Shown here in pieces: positions 8,763 through 20,193 of a DNA stretch of 64,000 bases. Under the pieces are notes generated by a model. It was not told where the DNA came from. It searched no databases and saw only the letters and a list, made by a program, of their open reading frames with translations. Positions within the stretch are counted from its first letter, which is position 1, and every line of letters begins with the position of its first letter. Location of the stretch: NCBI GenBank assembly GCA_003251535.1, contig QKFD01000076.1, positions 1 through 64,000 of the forward strand, in the 5' to 3' direction. The stretch comes from Chromatiales bacterium (GTDB lineage Bacteria > Pseudomonadota > Gammaproteobacteria > Thiohalomonadales > Thiohalomonadaceae). Position numbers and translations under genes: made by a program.

Positions 8763-11700
8763 CTACGGTTGGGTACATGCAGCACCACCATTGAACCCGG
8801 TGCTGTTGATACTGGCGAGGGCGCTGCTACCCGCCTGGTTACGGCCGATGAGGTAGCTCTCTACCGCGGCGGCATCGGTGGCGGCGCCACCATAGCCCGG
8901 GAGGCGCACGGTGGAGTCTTGCCGTTGGCGCAGACGGATATCGGTAGCACCATTGACGCCGCTCCCCACGGGGTCGTTGGTCAGTCCGCTTCCCCCCACA
9001 TCCATGCAGATGGCGTAGGTGTCACCGGGGACGGTGCCGCCATTGAGGTGGATGCCGTTGTAGGGGAGGCCATCGGTGGCGTCGTTGTTTTTGACCGTAT
9101 TGTTGACGACGGTCATATCAAAGTTGCCGCCCAGGGCGATGGCCCCGCCACCCGTGAGGTACTCCATACCCATCTGGGCGAAGTGGCTCAGTTGGTTGGT
9201 CGATACCCGCGCCACCATGTTCCCCTTGCCGGCGCTCTGGACCTTCAGTGCGCCGCCCTCCAACGAACCCGATTTGGTGACCCCGGAGGCGCCGATGGTG
9301 TTGTTGGAGAAGCTGCCAGCGGTGGTGCCCGTATCGGTGGACTTCACCAGCAGCACCGCGCCTCCCACGGCGTCACGGAAGGTGTTGCCACTGATGTCGT
9401 AGGTCAGGGTTGAGCCACCCAGGTCGTTGCCGGAGATGATGGTGACTCCGCCGCCGCCGGTGGCGATGGCGGGGTGGTTGTTGCTCAAGGTGTTGCCGCT
9501 GAAGATCAGGTCCGACACCCCAGTTTCTAAGAGGTTGAGCTGGAACAGATCGCCGCGGGCAGAGGTGAAGATACTGCCCTGCACGGTGACGTTGGCCGTT
9601 GCGTTACCGCTCACCTCAAGGGTGATGCCATCGTTGCCTACGGTCGCGTCGTTGGGGCCGATATTCACCCCGTTGAAGACGAGGCGATCAAGGACCCCCG
9701 AGCTGTTCAACATGCGGAAGTTGTCCTCATAGCCACCGCTGATGGCGGTGTTCATGAGGGTGGCGCTGCCGAGCAGGTTTTCGAAGGTGATGCTGCCCTC
9801 GTTGTCGCCGGTGCTGTTGCCATTGCTACCGTTGATCACCGAGTTATTGAGGGTGAAACCGGTGACGGTGTTGCCCCAGATGGCGAAGTTGGAGAAGTCA
9901 TTGAGCTGCATCCAGTTGAGGGAGACCGCCTGGGTGTTGTTGAGGTAGGCCCCAATGCCGTTGGTGCTGCCGTTGGCGCCACCGGTCATGTTGGCCAAGG
10001 TACCGCCGCTGCCAGGGGTGCCGGTGCCCTTGACGCTAAGACCGCCAGCACTGCCGGTCAGCATCAGGACAATACCGTTGTTGCCGCCACTGGCAGAGAT
10101 GCTGCGGAACTCCAGACCGTTGCTACCGATGTTGGTATTGATGATGGTCAAGGCGGTGTTGGCCGTCGTGGTGAGGCTATTGACGAGCGCACCGGTGGTA
10201 GCGCTGCCGACACAGGGGTTCTCATCACACACCTCCACCGTCCCACCACCGCTGGCGGTGAAGGCGGCGTTGGCGCCGGTGCTCAGCAGCAGGCCACCGG
10301 CAAAGCGGATGGTGGTACCACTGTTGTTCGCCAGGTTGACGCCAGCACCATCACCATCGTTGCCGTCGCTGATGGCGCCGGTGAAGGCGATGGTGCCACC
10401 GGTGTTATTGCTGGCGGCGACCAGCTGGCCCACATCATCGGTGATGGTGCCCTGGTAGGTGATGTTGGCGTTGCTGGTGTTGACCGTGAAGTCGGTGCTG
10501 CTTGGGTTGGTGATGGCGCCGCCGGTGACGAGCAGCTGGCCGGTGATGCCCGTTAAGCTGACGCCGTTTGCCAAGGAGTTGGTGCTGAACAGCGAACCGA
10601 GGGTGACATCCAACTGCACGGTGCTGAGGTCGAGGGCGGCACCGCCGTTGGCAGAGACCACGGCGCCACTATCGGCCACGCTGAGGGTCATGCTACCGCT
10701 GCCCAGCAGGTTCAGGCCGGTGCCGTTGTCGGCGTAGATCTCCAGGCCGGAGAAGGCGAGGTTGCCCTGCACATTGCTGAGCACCATGCCGGCGGCCCCC
10801 ACACCGTTGCCACTCGTCCCGATGGTGGTCAGGCCGCCGCTGACGGCGTCGTATCCGCCGCCCGGTACCTGGTCGAAGGTGACGTAGTTGGCGTTGATAC
10901 CGCTGCCGCTGCTGTCACCGGCCACCGAGTTGTCCTGGAACGAGGTGACGGTGATGAAGTTACCGCTGGTGCCATTGATGGCGATGGCGTTGGCACCGTT
11001 GCTGCTGACATCGTTACCGTCAATGACCAGCTGGAGGGTCCCGGCATTGGCCGCGATATCGATGGCGTTACCCGAGTAGGGGCCACCGGCGATCCAGACG
11101 TTATTGGCGATGGTCAGCGGCAGGCTACCGCTGGTGCCGGCATTGAAGTTGATATCGAAGCCCTCGCTACCGCTCGCCAGGATGTTGTTGTCGCTGATGA
11201 GTAGGCTGCTGGCGCCGGCAAGGGCACTACTGGCGGTGAGGTCGATGGCGTTGCCACCGCTGCTGGAGAGGGCGAGGCCGCGCACCTCCACCGGGAGGGC
11301 GGCGCCGTTGATGACCACGGCATCGCCGGTGTGGGTGACGCTGGGGCGGCTGCCGGCAGCGCGTAGCAGGAAGGGTCCGCTGACGCCGTTGACGCTGGCG
11401 CCCGGATCGACACTGAGGGCGACCGCCTCGCCCAACAGGTGCTGCCCCGCCTCTAGTTCAATGCTGCCGTTGAGGTTGGCGGCGGCGGCGTGGACAAAGA
11501 TGTAGGCGCCGGCCCCATCCACATCCCCTGCACCGCCCGCCCCGTTGAGGGCGGTGAAGCTATTGAAGGGGTGCACCGAGGTACCGTTGCCACCTGCAGG
11601 GGCGTCGGCGTTTACATACCAGACCGCCCCCTTGAGGTTGATGGTGACGGTGCTGTTGGTGGTATCGGTGCCGTCACTCAGCTGGTACTGGAAGCTGTCG

Positions 11701-14700
11701 CTGGCCGCAATGGCGAGCGGGGTGACAGAGAAGGTGCCATCGGCATTCATGGAGACGGTGCCGCCGTTGGTGGTGGTGCAGTCAAACGGCGCGGTGACAT
11801 CGGCACAGCCGACGATGCCGGCGACAAAGATCGTGTCACCCTCCACCGGATCGCTGTCGTTGTTGAGGACACCGAAGTTACCACCCGGGGCGTCGTGGGT
11901 GAGATAGGGAGTGGCGGCAGCGGTGAAGATGTCTACCCGCAGCTCGGTATTGCCAATCGCCTCGAAGGTGTCGCTACCGGCCACCGGTGGGTCATTCACC
12001 GGATTGACGGTGAGGGTAAAGGTGACTGGGCCGACCGTATCCACCGTGTCGTAGATGCTCACCGAGACGGTGGCGCTGCCGAAGGCGTTGGCCGCCGGGG
12101 TGAAGGTCAGGGTACCGGTGCTGGAGATGGCCGGTTGGACCGAGAACAGGGCGTTGTTGTCGTTGGTCACGATAAAGCTAATGGTCTGCGACTCGCCCGG
12201 GCCGGCAGAGATAGCGGTGGCCCAGGTGGCGCTGTAGGCGCCGGAGTCCTCATCGACCGCGACATTGCCGCCGGCGGTGAAACTCGGCGGGTCGTTCACC
12301 GGATTGACGGTGATGGTGAAGTTCACCGTGCTAGAGGTGTCACTACCGCCGTTGGCGGTACCGCCGTTGTCATGGAGGGTGATGGCGATATTGGCGCTGC
12401 CGGAGGCGTTGGCCGCTGGGGTAAAGCTGAGGTTGCCGTTAGCGGCCACGCTGGGGGCGGCGGAGAACAGGGCGGGGTTGTTGTTGCTATCGATGGAGAA
12501 GGAGAGGCTCTGACCTGACTCGTTAGCCGGGCCGGCGGAGATAGCGCTGGCCCAGGCGGAGTTGTAGCTGCCGGAGTCCTCATCGACCGTGACAGTGCCA
12601 CCACCGCTGAAGCTGGGGGCGTCGTTGATGCTGGTCACCGTGATGGTGAAGTTCTGGGTCGCAGAGGTATCGACACCGCCGTTGGCGGTACCGCCATCAT
12701 CCACCAGTTGGACGGAGAGGGTGGTGCTGCCGTAGGCGTCAGCCGCCACCGTAAAGCTGAGGGTGCCATTGCTTGCCAGCGTCGGGCCGACGCTGAACAG
12801 GCTCGGATCGGTGTTGCCCGTGATGTTGAAGTGGACCACCTGGCTCGACTCGCTACCGGGGCCGGGGGAGATGGCGGTGGCCCAGGTGGCGCTGTAGGCG
12901 CCGGAGTCCTCATCGACCGTGACGGTGCCACCACTGGTGAAGCTGGGGGCGGTGTTGATGTCGTTGACGGTGATGGTGAAGGTGTGGGCCACGCTGTCGC
13001 TGCCGCCATTGGCCGTACCGCCATCGTCACTCAAGGTGACGGTGATATCGGCGCTGCCGGAGAGATCGGTGGTCGGGGTAAAGCTCAGGGTGCCATCCAG
13101 CGCCACGCTGGGGGCGACGGCAAACAGCGTCGGGTTGGTGTTGCCCGTGACGTTGAAGTGGAGCACCTGGCCCGACTCATCACTGGGACCGGCGGAGATG
13201 GCGCTGGCCCAGGCGGCGCTATAGGCGCCGGAGTTCTCCAGCACGGCCACATTGCCGCCGCTGGTGTAGCTGGGGGCGTCATTCACGGCGGTGATGGCGA
13301 TGGTGAAGCTCTGGCTGGCCGAGCTGTCTACGCCGCCGTTGCTGGTGCCGCCATCGTCTTTGATGAGCAGGGTGATGGTGGCACTACCGTTGGCATCGGC
13401 CGCCGGGGTGTAGCTGAGGGCACCGCTGGCATCCACAGCCGGGGCGCTGGCGAAGAGGGCAGCGTTGCTGTTGTTGGTGATCTGGAAGGAGAGGGTCTGG
13501 CTCGCCTCATTGGCCGCCCCCGCGGAGATGGCGGTGGCCCAGCCGGCGATGTTTTGCGCACCGGCATCTTCAAGGAGCGTCTGATCCGCACCCTTAGTGA
13601 AGCTGGGGGCATCGTTGATCGGCGTGATGGTGATGACAAAGCTCTGGGTGGCCGAGCTGTCGCTGCCGCCGTTGGCGGTGCCACCGTCGTCGTGCAGGCT
13701 CAGCGTGATGTTGGCGCTGCCGTTGGCGTCGGCCGCCGGGGTGAAGGTGAGGGTGCCGCTGGCATCCACCGCCGGCCCACTGGCGAACAGAGCGGGGTTG
13801 TCGTTGCTGTCGATGATGAAGGTGAGGGTCTGGCCCGTCTCATCCGCCGAGCCGGCGGAGATGGCGGTGGCCCAGGCGGCGCTGTAGGCGCCGGAGTCCT
13901 CGTTCACCGTGACATCGGGCCCCTTGGTGAAGCTCGGGGCGTCGTTGATGGTGACCACATTGAAGACCACCGTCACATCGGCGGCGAGGTTGGCCGGGGG
14001 ATCGATGGTGTCGCTATCGTCCACCTGGGCCGCGATCACCGTGAGGGTACAGCTCCCCTCCGGCAGGGTCTCGGAGGGATCGAGGGTGTAGGTCCAGGGG
14101 GCGACGCTGGGCGCTGCGACGGCGAGGGTGCCGCTGACGCTATCGCAGCTGAGATCAAACGAGGCGCTGCTGACATCCACCTGTTCGCTGAAGGTGACGC
14201 TGAGGTTGCCGATGCGGTCAAGGTTCTCCGTGGCAGCCGGCGTGGTGGCGGTGACCGCCGGAGCGGCGTCGATGGTGAAGCCAAAGGTGTAGTCGGCACT
14301 CGGCTGATCCGGCGGATCGGTCAGGTCCTGGTCGCTCACCTGGGCGGCATAGATGGTGGCGGTACAGCTCTCGCCGGCGCTGAAGTCGCTGCTCGGATCG
14401 AGGGTGAAGGTGATCTGGTCGGCGCTATTGACGTTGCTATTACCCGGGTCGTGGGTCCCGCTGCTGGAGCAGACAATGGCAAACCAGGTGGCGGTGACAT
14501 CCACCGCTTTATTAAAGGTGATGGTGACGTTGCTATCGCTGGCCACCTCGGCGCTGTCGGTCGGGACGCTGGCGATCACGGCGGGGATGGTGGTGACGGT
14601 GAAGCTGCTGCTGACATCGGCCGCCAGATTGTCGGGTGGGTCGTAGCTGTCGTCGTCGGTGACACCGGCGGCGCTCACCGTCACGGTACACAGTCCACCC

Positions 14701-15704
14701 AGCGGTAGGGTGCTATCGGGGGTGAGGATGAACTGATCGGCCGGTCCCGGCAGGGTGGGGGTCACACTGAAGCTAACGGGGTTACCGTCACAGCTCAGGG
14801 CGAGGGCGCCACCGGCGATGTTGACCGGCTCACTGAAGTTGAGGGTGATGGTGCTGTCGGTGGCCACCTCGGTGGCGCTGTTGGCCGGTACGATGCTGGT
14901 CAGCTCCGGCGCCGCCTCGGTGACCACGGCTAGGTCGATATCGACCCGGAACTCGATATTACCGCCCTCGGCCACCGCCCACAGGCTGGCGATGTCGGCC
15001 CCGCTGGCGCTGGCGTCACTCAGTGGATCGGTGGCGAGGCGCTGGCTGGCAAGCCACTCGCCGGGGTTGCCGTCGCGCACGATGGCGGCCCAGGCGATCC
15101 CCATGCCGATGGTGATGAGGGCGATGGCGGCCAGGCCGCTGGAGCCCACCCCGCCACGGCGGGCAGTGCGCAGGGCGGCGATCGCCAGCAGCAGCGAGAG
15201 TAGCAGGAGGGGGAGGGGACCAAGGGCGGGGATGGCATTGATATCGATGAGGATATCGCCACCGCCCAGCTGGCCGTTGCTGGTGAGTAGATCATCCTCA
15301 CCACCGCTGATGAGGTCGTGGGTGGCGATCCCCACCCGCACCGGCGCAGAGAACTCATGGTCGAGCGGGGTGTAGCTCTCCACCACACTGAAGCCGTTGT
15401 CGCCTAGGTTGACGCCTACGGCCCAACCGCCGCCATCGCTAAAGCCGGGGTCGCTCTGGAGGGTGCCGGCGTTGCACACCTCGCGGCTGATGCCGGTCAC
15501 CTGGGCCGGATCCAGAGTGGAGAGCGTGGTGGTGACCACCTCCTCGGCGCCAGCGAAGGTCCCGCTCGGCGTGGTGACCGCGCAGCCGGTTGTGGCGTCG
15601 TGATCGAGATCAAGGAAGGTGCGCAGTTCGGTATCGGCCTGCGCCGTGCTGACCAGCAGCAGGGCGGAGAGGGCGAGCAGAAGGCGGCGCGAACGCAGGC
15701 GCAT
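8763..15704 (-). CDS. Giant secreted Ig/cadherin-like/beta-helix protein
   Basis: 2313 aa. It has a signal peptide (1-23), a short domain (24-150), then an unexpected IPALGPLPLLLL helix followed by RTARR at about 158-183 and a second hydrophobic stretch at 189-208. Three Big_5-like Ig domains follow (about 262-580), then six similar cadherin-like repeats of about 110 aa, each opening with an Asn-Asp/Thr-x-Pro-Ser motif and an EDSGAY-type motif. A seventh, degenerate repeat follows (about 585-1290). The rest is a Gly/Asn-rich right-handed beta-helix that ends in GFNGGAACTQP. No autotransporter barrel or C-terminal anchor is seen. A role as a surface adhesin or matrix protein is inferred. It heads the operon with the collar genes. 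Confidence 0.82.
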   Translation of the reverse strand: MRLRSRRLLLALSALLLVSTAQADTELRTFLDLDHDATTGCAVTTPSGTFAGAEEVVTTTLSTLDPAQVTGISREVCNAGTLQSDPGFSDGGGWAVGVNLGDNGFSVVESYTPLDHEFSAPVRVGIATHDLISGGEDDLLTSNGQLGGGDILIDINAIPALGPLPLLLLSLLLAIAALRTARRGGVGSSGLAAIALITIGMGIAWAAIVRDGNPGEWLASQRLATDPLSDASASGADIASLWAVAEGGNIEFRVDIDLAVVTEAAPELTSIVPANSATEVATDSTITLNFSEPVNIAGGALALSCDGNPVSFSVTPTLPGPADQFILTPDSTLPLGGLCTVTVSAAGVTDDDSYDPPDNLAADVSSSFTVTTIPAVIASVPTDSAEVASDSNVTITFNKAVDVTATWFAIVCSSSGTHDPGNSNVNSADQITFTLDPSSDFSAGESCTATIYAAQVSDQDLTDPPDQPSADYTFGFTIDAAPAVTATTPAATENLDRIGNLSVTFSEQVDVSSASFDLSCDSVSGTLAVAAPSVAPWTYTLDPSETLPEGSCTLTVIAAQVDDSDTIDPPANLAADVTVVFNVVTINDAPSFTKGPDVTVNEDSGAYSAAWATAISAGSADETGQTLTFIIDSNDNPALFASGPAVDASGTLTFTPAADANGSANITLSLHDDGGTANGGSDSSATQSFVITITPINDAPSFTKGADQTLLEDAGAQNIAGWATAISAGAANEASQTLSFQITNNSNAALFASAPAVDASGALSYTPAADANGSATITLLIKDDGGTSNGGVDSSASQSFTIAITAVNDAPSYTSGGNVAVLENSGAYSAAWASAISAGPSDESGQVLHFNVTGNTNPTLFAVAPSVALDGTLSFTPTTDLSGSADITVTLSDDGGTANGGSDSVAHTFTITVNDINTAPSFTSGGTVTVDEDSGAYSATWATAISPGPGSESSQVVHFNITGNTDPSLFSVGPTLASNGTLSFTVAADAYGSTTLSVQLVDDGGTANGGVDTSATQNFTITVTSINDAPSFSGGGTVTVDEDSGSYNSAWASAISAGPANESGQSLSFSIDSNNNPALFSAAPSVAANGNLSFTPAANASGSANIAITLHDNGGTANGGSDTSSTVNFTITVNPVNDPPSFTAGGNVAVDEDSGAYSATWATAISAGPGESQTISFIVTNDNNALFSVQPAISSTGTLTFTPAANAFGSATVSVSIYDTVDTVGPVTFTLTVNPVNDPPVAGSDTFEAIGNTELRVDIFTAAATPYLTHDAPGGNFGVLNNDSDPVEGDTIFVAGIVGCADVTAPFDCTTTNGGTVSMNADGTFSVTPLAIAASDSFQYQLSDGTDTTNSTVTINLKGAVWYVNADAPAGGNGTSVHPFNSFTALNGAGGAGDVDGAGAYIFVHAAAANLNGSIELEAGQHLLGEAVALSVDPGASVNGVSGPFLLRAAGSRPSVTHTGDAVVINGAALPVEVRGLALSSSGGNAIDLTASSALAGASSLLISDNNILASGSEGFDINFNAGTSGSLPLTIANNVWIAGGPYSGNAIDIAANAGTLQLVIDGNDVSSNGANAIAINGTSGNFITVTSFQDNSVAGDSSGSGINANYVTFDQVPGGGYDAVSGGLTTIGTSGNGVGAAGMVLSNVQGNLAFSGLEIYADNGTGLNLLGSGSMTLSVADSGAVVSANGGAALDLSTVQLDVTLGSLFSTNSLANGVSLTGITGQLLVTGGAITNPSSTDFTVNTSNANITYQGTITDDVGQLVAASNNTGGTIAFTGAISDGNDGDGAGVNLANNSGTTIRFAGGLLLSTGANAAFTASGGGTVEVCDENPCVGSATTGALVNSLTTTANTALTIINTNIGSNGLEFRSISASGGNNGIVLMLTGSAGGLSVKGTGTPGSGGTLANMTGGANGSTNGIGAYLNNTQAVSLNWMQLNDFSNFAIWGNTVTGFTLNNSVINGSNGNSTGDNEGSITFENLLGSATLMNTAISGGYEDNFRMLNSSGVLDRLVFNGVNIGPNDATVGNDGITLEVSGNATANVTVQGSIFTSARGDLFQLNLLETGVSDLIFSGNTLSNNHPAIATGGGGVTIISGNDLGGSTLTYDISGNTFRDAVGGAVLLVKSTDTGTTAGSFSNNTIGASGVTKSGSLEGGALKVQSAGKGNMVARVSTNQLSHFAQMGMEYLTGGGAIALGGNFDMTVVNNTVKNNDATDGLPYNGIHLNGGTVPGDTYAICMDVGGSGLTNDPVGSGVNGATDIRLRQRQDSTVRLPGYGGAATDAAAVESYLIGRNQAGSSALASINSTGFNGGAACTQP
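11964..13950 (-). repeat. Six to seven cadherin-like repeats of about 330 bp
   Basis: Within the giant gene, units begin (on the minus strand) near 13950, 13620, 13284, 12960, 12630, 12300 and 12000. Each codes for an Asn-Asp-x-Pro-Ser-Phe opening, a Val-x-Glu-Asp-Ser-Gly motif and a NGSANITLSLHDDGG-like end. The DNA is similar enough between units to allow recombination and change of repeat number. The last unit (NDPPVAGSDTF) has diverged. Confidence 0.85.
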
Positions 15705-15857
15705 GGAGGCGGTCCTTTATTAAATATTGATAGGTTAGGTTGGGGCGTCAGCCTCGCCACCAGCCAAACAGGATAGGAAGGAGCAATTTATTGATTTTCT
15801 TGTTGAGCGTATATATCAGGCCGGTCCATCTATACGCAACGGGGGGGAACATTGCAT

Positions 15858-15890
15858 AAAAATTGCGGCGGCGGGTTCCGCCTCACGCAA
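15858..15890 (-). terminator. Probable intrinsic terminator, leftward
   Basis: A two-part stem (TTGCG/CGCAA outside, GGCGG/CCGCC inside, loop GTT) at 15863-15890 has an A-tract on its left, which is a U-tract in the leftward transcript. It lies about 75 bp beyond the stop of the DUF6916 gene at 15967-16257. It would separate that gene from the giant-protein operon. Confidence 0.55.
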
Positions 15891-15966
15891 CGTCATGCCC
15901 CGTTTGAAATTTCATTCCTCATTCTGACGGGTGTGTCAGCACTGTTAAATTTGGGGTCTGATGGCA

Positions 15967-16257
15967 TTATCCAAATACCACCTCATACTCGATCCCCGCC
16001 GCCTGCTGTCCTACCGGCACCATGAACAGCTCCAGTGTCCCCAACTGCTCATGGTGCAGGGGGTAGATCCGTTGCGGTAGCAGGGGTTTTTGGGGCCCAA
16101 GCAGGTGCAGGATGAAGGGGGCGCGCAGGGGGTTGGCGGTGGCGTCCTTCTCCTCCACGGTGGTGAGTGTGAGGGGGAGCACAGTGGCATCGAGCTGGAG
16201 GGTAAAGGTGTGACCCACCAGCGGATGAAAGTGGGCGGGGGTGAGGGATTCGAGCAT
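15967..16257 (-). CDS. DUF6916-like protein
   Basis: 96 aa with no signal peptide. The layout FHPLVGHTFTLQL, then FILHLLGPQKPLLPQRIYPL, then LGTLELFMVPVG is the clearest DUF6916 pattern of the three such proteins in this window. I chose the ATG at 16257 because GGAG lies nine bases upstream; an in-frame ATG at 16272 lacks one. It lies upstream of the giant-protein gene on the same strand, but a likely terminator separates them. Confidence 0.72.
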   Translation of the reverse strand: MLESLTPAHFHPLVGHTFTLQLDATVLPLTLTTVEEKDATANPLRAPFILHLLGPQKPLLPQRIYPLHHEQLGTLELFMVPVGQQAAGIEYEVVFG

Positions 16258-16425
16258 GGCGTAGGGCTCCATAGAGAGAGGCCGTCATAGTGCCCTATTG
16301 CGTCCAACGGCACACCCTGCATGACGCTTGCCGGAGCCGTCCGGCAGAGAGAATGAAAGAAATGTGAAAGGATTGCTCTGGCGCTGGGGCGAGGGGGAGG
16401 CTAAGGCGCCGATGGCGCGCCGATT

Positions 16426-17043
16426 TTATTGTGCGGCGCCATAGTCCAAGCGGACCCGGATCGCCTCCTCTTGATCCATCTCCTCCAGGCGGGTGGTCAC
16501 CTCGGCGATGGCCGACTCCAACTCCGGCAGCAGTACATCCTCCAGCGCCCGGGTGCGGCGCTGGGTGTGGCGATACTCCGCCAACAGGCGCTCTAAGTTG
16601 CCGGTGAGGGCGGCCAGCTGGGCGGTCTGGGTGAGTAGCTCCTGAAACAGCTGCTCGGCTTGACGGGACTCGGGCGAGTCGCAGGCCAGGGGGGTGGTGG
16701 GGGCGGCTGGGGTCAGTTGCAGCTCCACCTCCTCCAGGCGGACCCCGAGGAAGAGGCGCTCAGTGACGGTGAGCTGCGCCTGGAGCGGGTGGGTGGGGTG
16801 GACCTGAAGTCCCTCGAAGCCGTGGCGCGCCACCGCCAGCGCCAGCGCCTGGGTGGCCTGGCGTTGGCGCTGGAGGTAGTGCTGATGCAGCTCCTCATAG
16901 AGGCGCAGCTGGCGCACCACCTCCGCCGCCAACAGCATCCGCTTCTCATCGAGGAACTGATAGCCGTCCCGCACCACCTGCCGCTCCTCCTTCAGCTCCA
17001 GCAGGACCGAGGCGGTGGGGCTGCGGCCGTTCAGTTGGGACAT
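16426..17043 (-). CDS. ntpD: V/A-type ATPase subunit D
   Basis: 205 aa. This is the central-shaft subunit of a V/A-type rotary ATPase. The N-terminus (LNGRSPTASVLLELKEER, then FLDEKRMLL) and the C-terminal LEDVLLPELE helix are typical of subunit D, which forms an antiparallel coiled coil inside the A3B3 head. The start is the ATG at 17043; the upstream in-frame extension is unlike the family. It is the last gene of the nine-gene operon and follows subunit B by 26 bp, matching the usual A-B-D order. Confidence 0.93.
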   Translation of the reverse strand: MSQLNGRSPTASVLLELKEERQVVRDGYQFLDEKRMLLAAEVVRQLRLYEELHQHYLQRQRQATQALALAVARHGFEGLQVHPTHPLQAQLTVTERLFLGVRLEEVELQLTPAAPTTPLACDSPESRQAEQLFQELLTQTAQLAALTGNLERLLAEYRHTQRRTRALEDVLLPELESAIAEVTTRLEEMDQEEAIRVRLDYGAAQ

Positions 17044-17069
17044 GGGGGCTCCTCCCGCGAGATGCCGGC

Positions 17070-18438
<1,369 letters not shown>

Positions 18439-18449
<11 letters not shown>

Positions 18450-20193
18450 CGTGGGCCTCCGGTAGCAGGGGGGCGAACTCCGCCTCCAGCCGATTGGCCA
18501 GTTCGGTGAACTGCGCCATCTGCCCCTCGCCGATCTCCTCCCCCATGCGTGCCACTCGGCGTACCACGGCCAGCTGGCGGATCTCCTCCACCTCGGCCCC
18601 CGCCGCCACCGCCTGCTCGGCTAGATCGATAAAGCGCTCGATGAGCCGCATCATCGCCAGTTGGCGCTCCGGGGAGCAGTAGCGATCGTTCGGCGAGAGG
18701 CTCGATTGGCGCAAAAAGCCGTCGCCGATCACCTCCGCGGCCAGCAGCTCCAGCTGCTGTGGGGGCGGCAGTGCATCTTGCCCGACGATGCGCGCCATCC
18801 GCTCCAGGTGGGCCTGGCGCTCCAACAGGGCGAGGAAACGGCGCCGCCCGGCGGCCCACTGCGGGTGCCCCGCGGCCACCCACCACGGCTCCACCTCCAC
18901 CGCATCTTCGGAGTAGGAGAGCAGGGGGTGGACGGCGGGGTAGAAGCGGGCCTGGGCACGGCCCCGATCCAGGGCCCAGAAGCAGCGCACGTAGCGCTTG
19001 GTGTGGGTCGTGACCGGTTCGGAGAAGTCACCGGAGGGGGGGCTGACGGCGCCGATGAGGGTGAGCGAACCCTCGCCCCCTGCCAGTGGTTCTACCCGAG
19101 CCGCCCGCTCATAGAAACCGGCCAGGCGACTACTGAGGTAGGCAGGGTAGCCCCCTTCGCCCGGTAGCTCCCCCAGGTGGCCGGAGATCTCCCGCAGCGC
19201 CTCGGCCCAGCGGGAGGTAGAGTCGGCCATCAGCGCCACGTGTAGCCCCTGATCACGGAAATACTCCGCCACGGTGATGCCGGTGTAGATACTCGCCTCC
19301 CGCGCCGCCACCGGCATGTTGGAGGTGTTGGCGATGATGACGGTGCGCTCCATCAGTGGGTGGCCGGTGCGGGGGTCCTCCAGCTGGGGGAACTCGTGTA
19401 GCACCCCGGCCATCTCATTGCCCCGCTCGCCGCAGCCGACGTAGACGATGATGTCGGCGTCGCAGTGGCGGGCCAGCGCCTCTTGCAGCACCGTCTTGCC
19501 GGTGCCGAAGCCGCCGGGTAGCGCCGCCTTGCCGCCGCGGGTGACCGGAAAGAGGATATCGAGGATGCGTTGGCCGGTGATAAGAGGGCGCTCCGCCGGG
19601 AGCCGGCGCGCCACCGGACGCGGGCGGCGGACCGGCCAGCGGTGGCTGAGGGCGATGGTGTGGTGCTGACCGGCAGGCGTCTCCAGGGTGAGCAGGGGTT
19701 GGTCGTCAGCGTAGTCGCCGGCCGCCGCCACCTCCACGACCCGCCCCGCTTGGTCGGGTGGGAGCAGGCAGTGTTGCACCCGCCCTCCAGGGGGGGCGAT
19801 GGTGCCGAAGATGGCCCCTGGGGCCAGCTGTTGACCCAGCGCCACCCGGGGGGCAAAGGGGAAGCTCTGGGGCGGTAGTTCATACAACCCAGGCTGCACG
19901 TAGTCCCCCCCCACGCCGAGGGGGCGTAGCAGGCCATCGAAGATGCGCCCTAGCAGGGCCGGCCCCAGCCGGACCGCGATGGGCATCCCACTGCCCACGA
20001 CTTCATCACCCGGCCGCAGACCACCGGTGTCCTCATAGACCTGGATCACCGCCTCTGCACCATCCAGCCGGATCACCTCACCCAGCAGTCCGCGCCGCCC
20101 CACCCGCACCGCCTCATTGATGGTGAAGGGGCGCTCGGCACGGGCCCGCAGCACCGGACCACTGGCCCAGACGATCTGCCCGCTACCGTTCAC
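18439..20193 (-). CDS. ntpA: V/A-type ATPase catalytic subunit A
   Basis: 584 aa. This is the catalytic subunit that hydrolyses or makes ATP. It has GQIVWASGPVLRA at the start, the extra domain typical of A subunits, a P-loop GGFGTGKTVLQ, the catalytic-glutamate region CGERGNEMAGVL and DSTSRWAEALREISG. The GTG at 20193 is the likely start: GGGGAGG precedes it, it overlaps the stop of subunit E by four bases (GTGA), and the resulting length fits the family. An ATG at 20247 would lie inside subunit E. Confidence 0.95.

Noticed and set aside
12708-14708. Rightward open frame of 666 codons opposite the giant protein gene
   Set aside because: It is the shadow of the repeat-bearing gene on the other strand. 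Its product is Gly/Asp/Val-rich low complexity with no ribosome-binding site or family.
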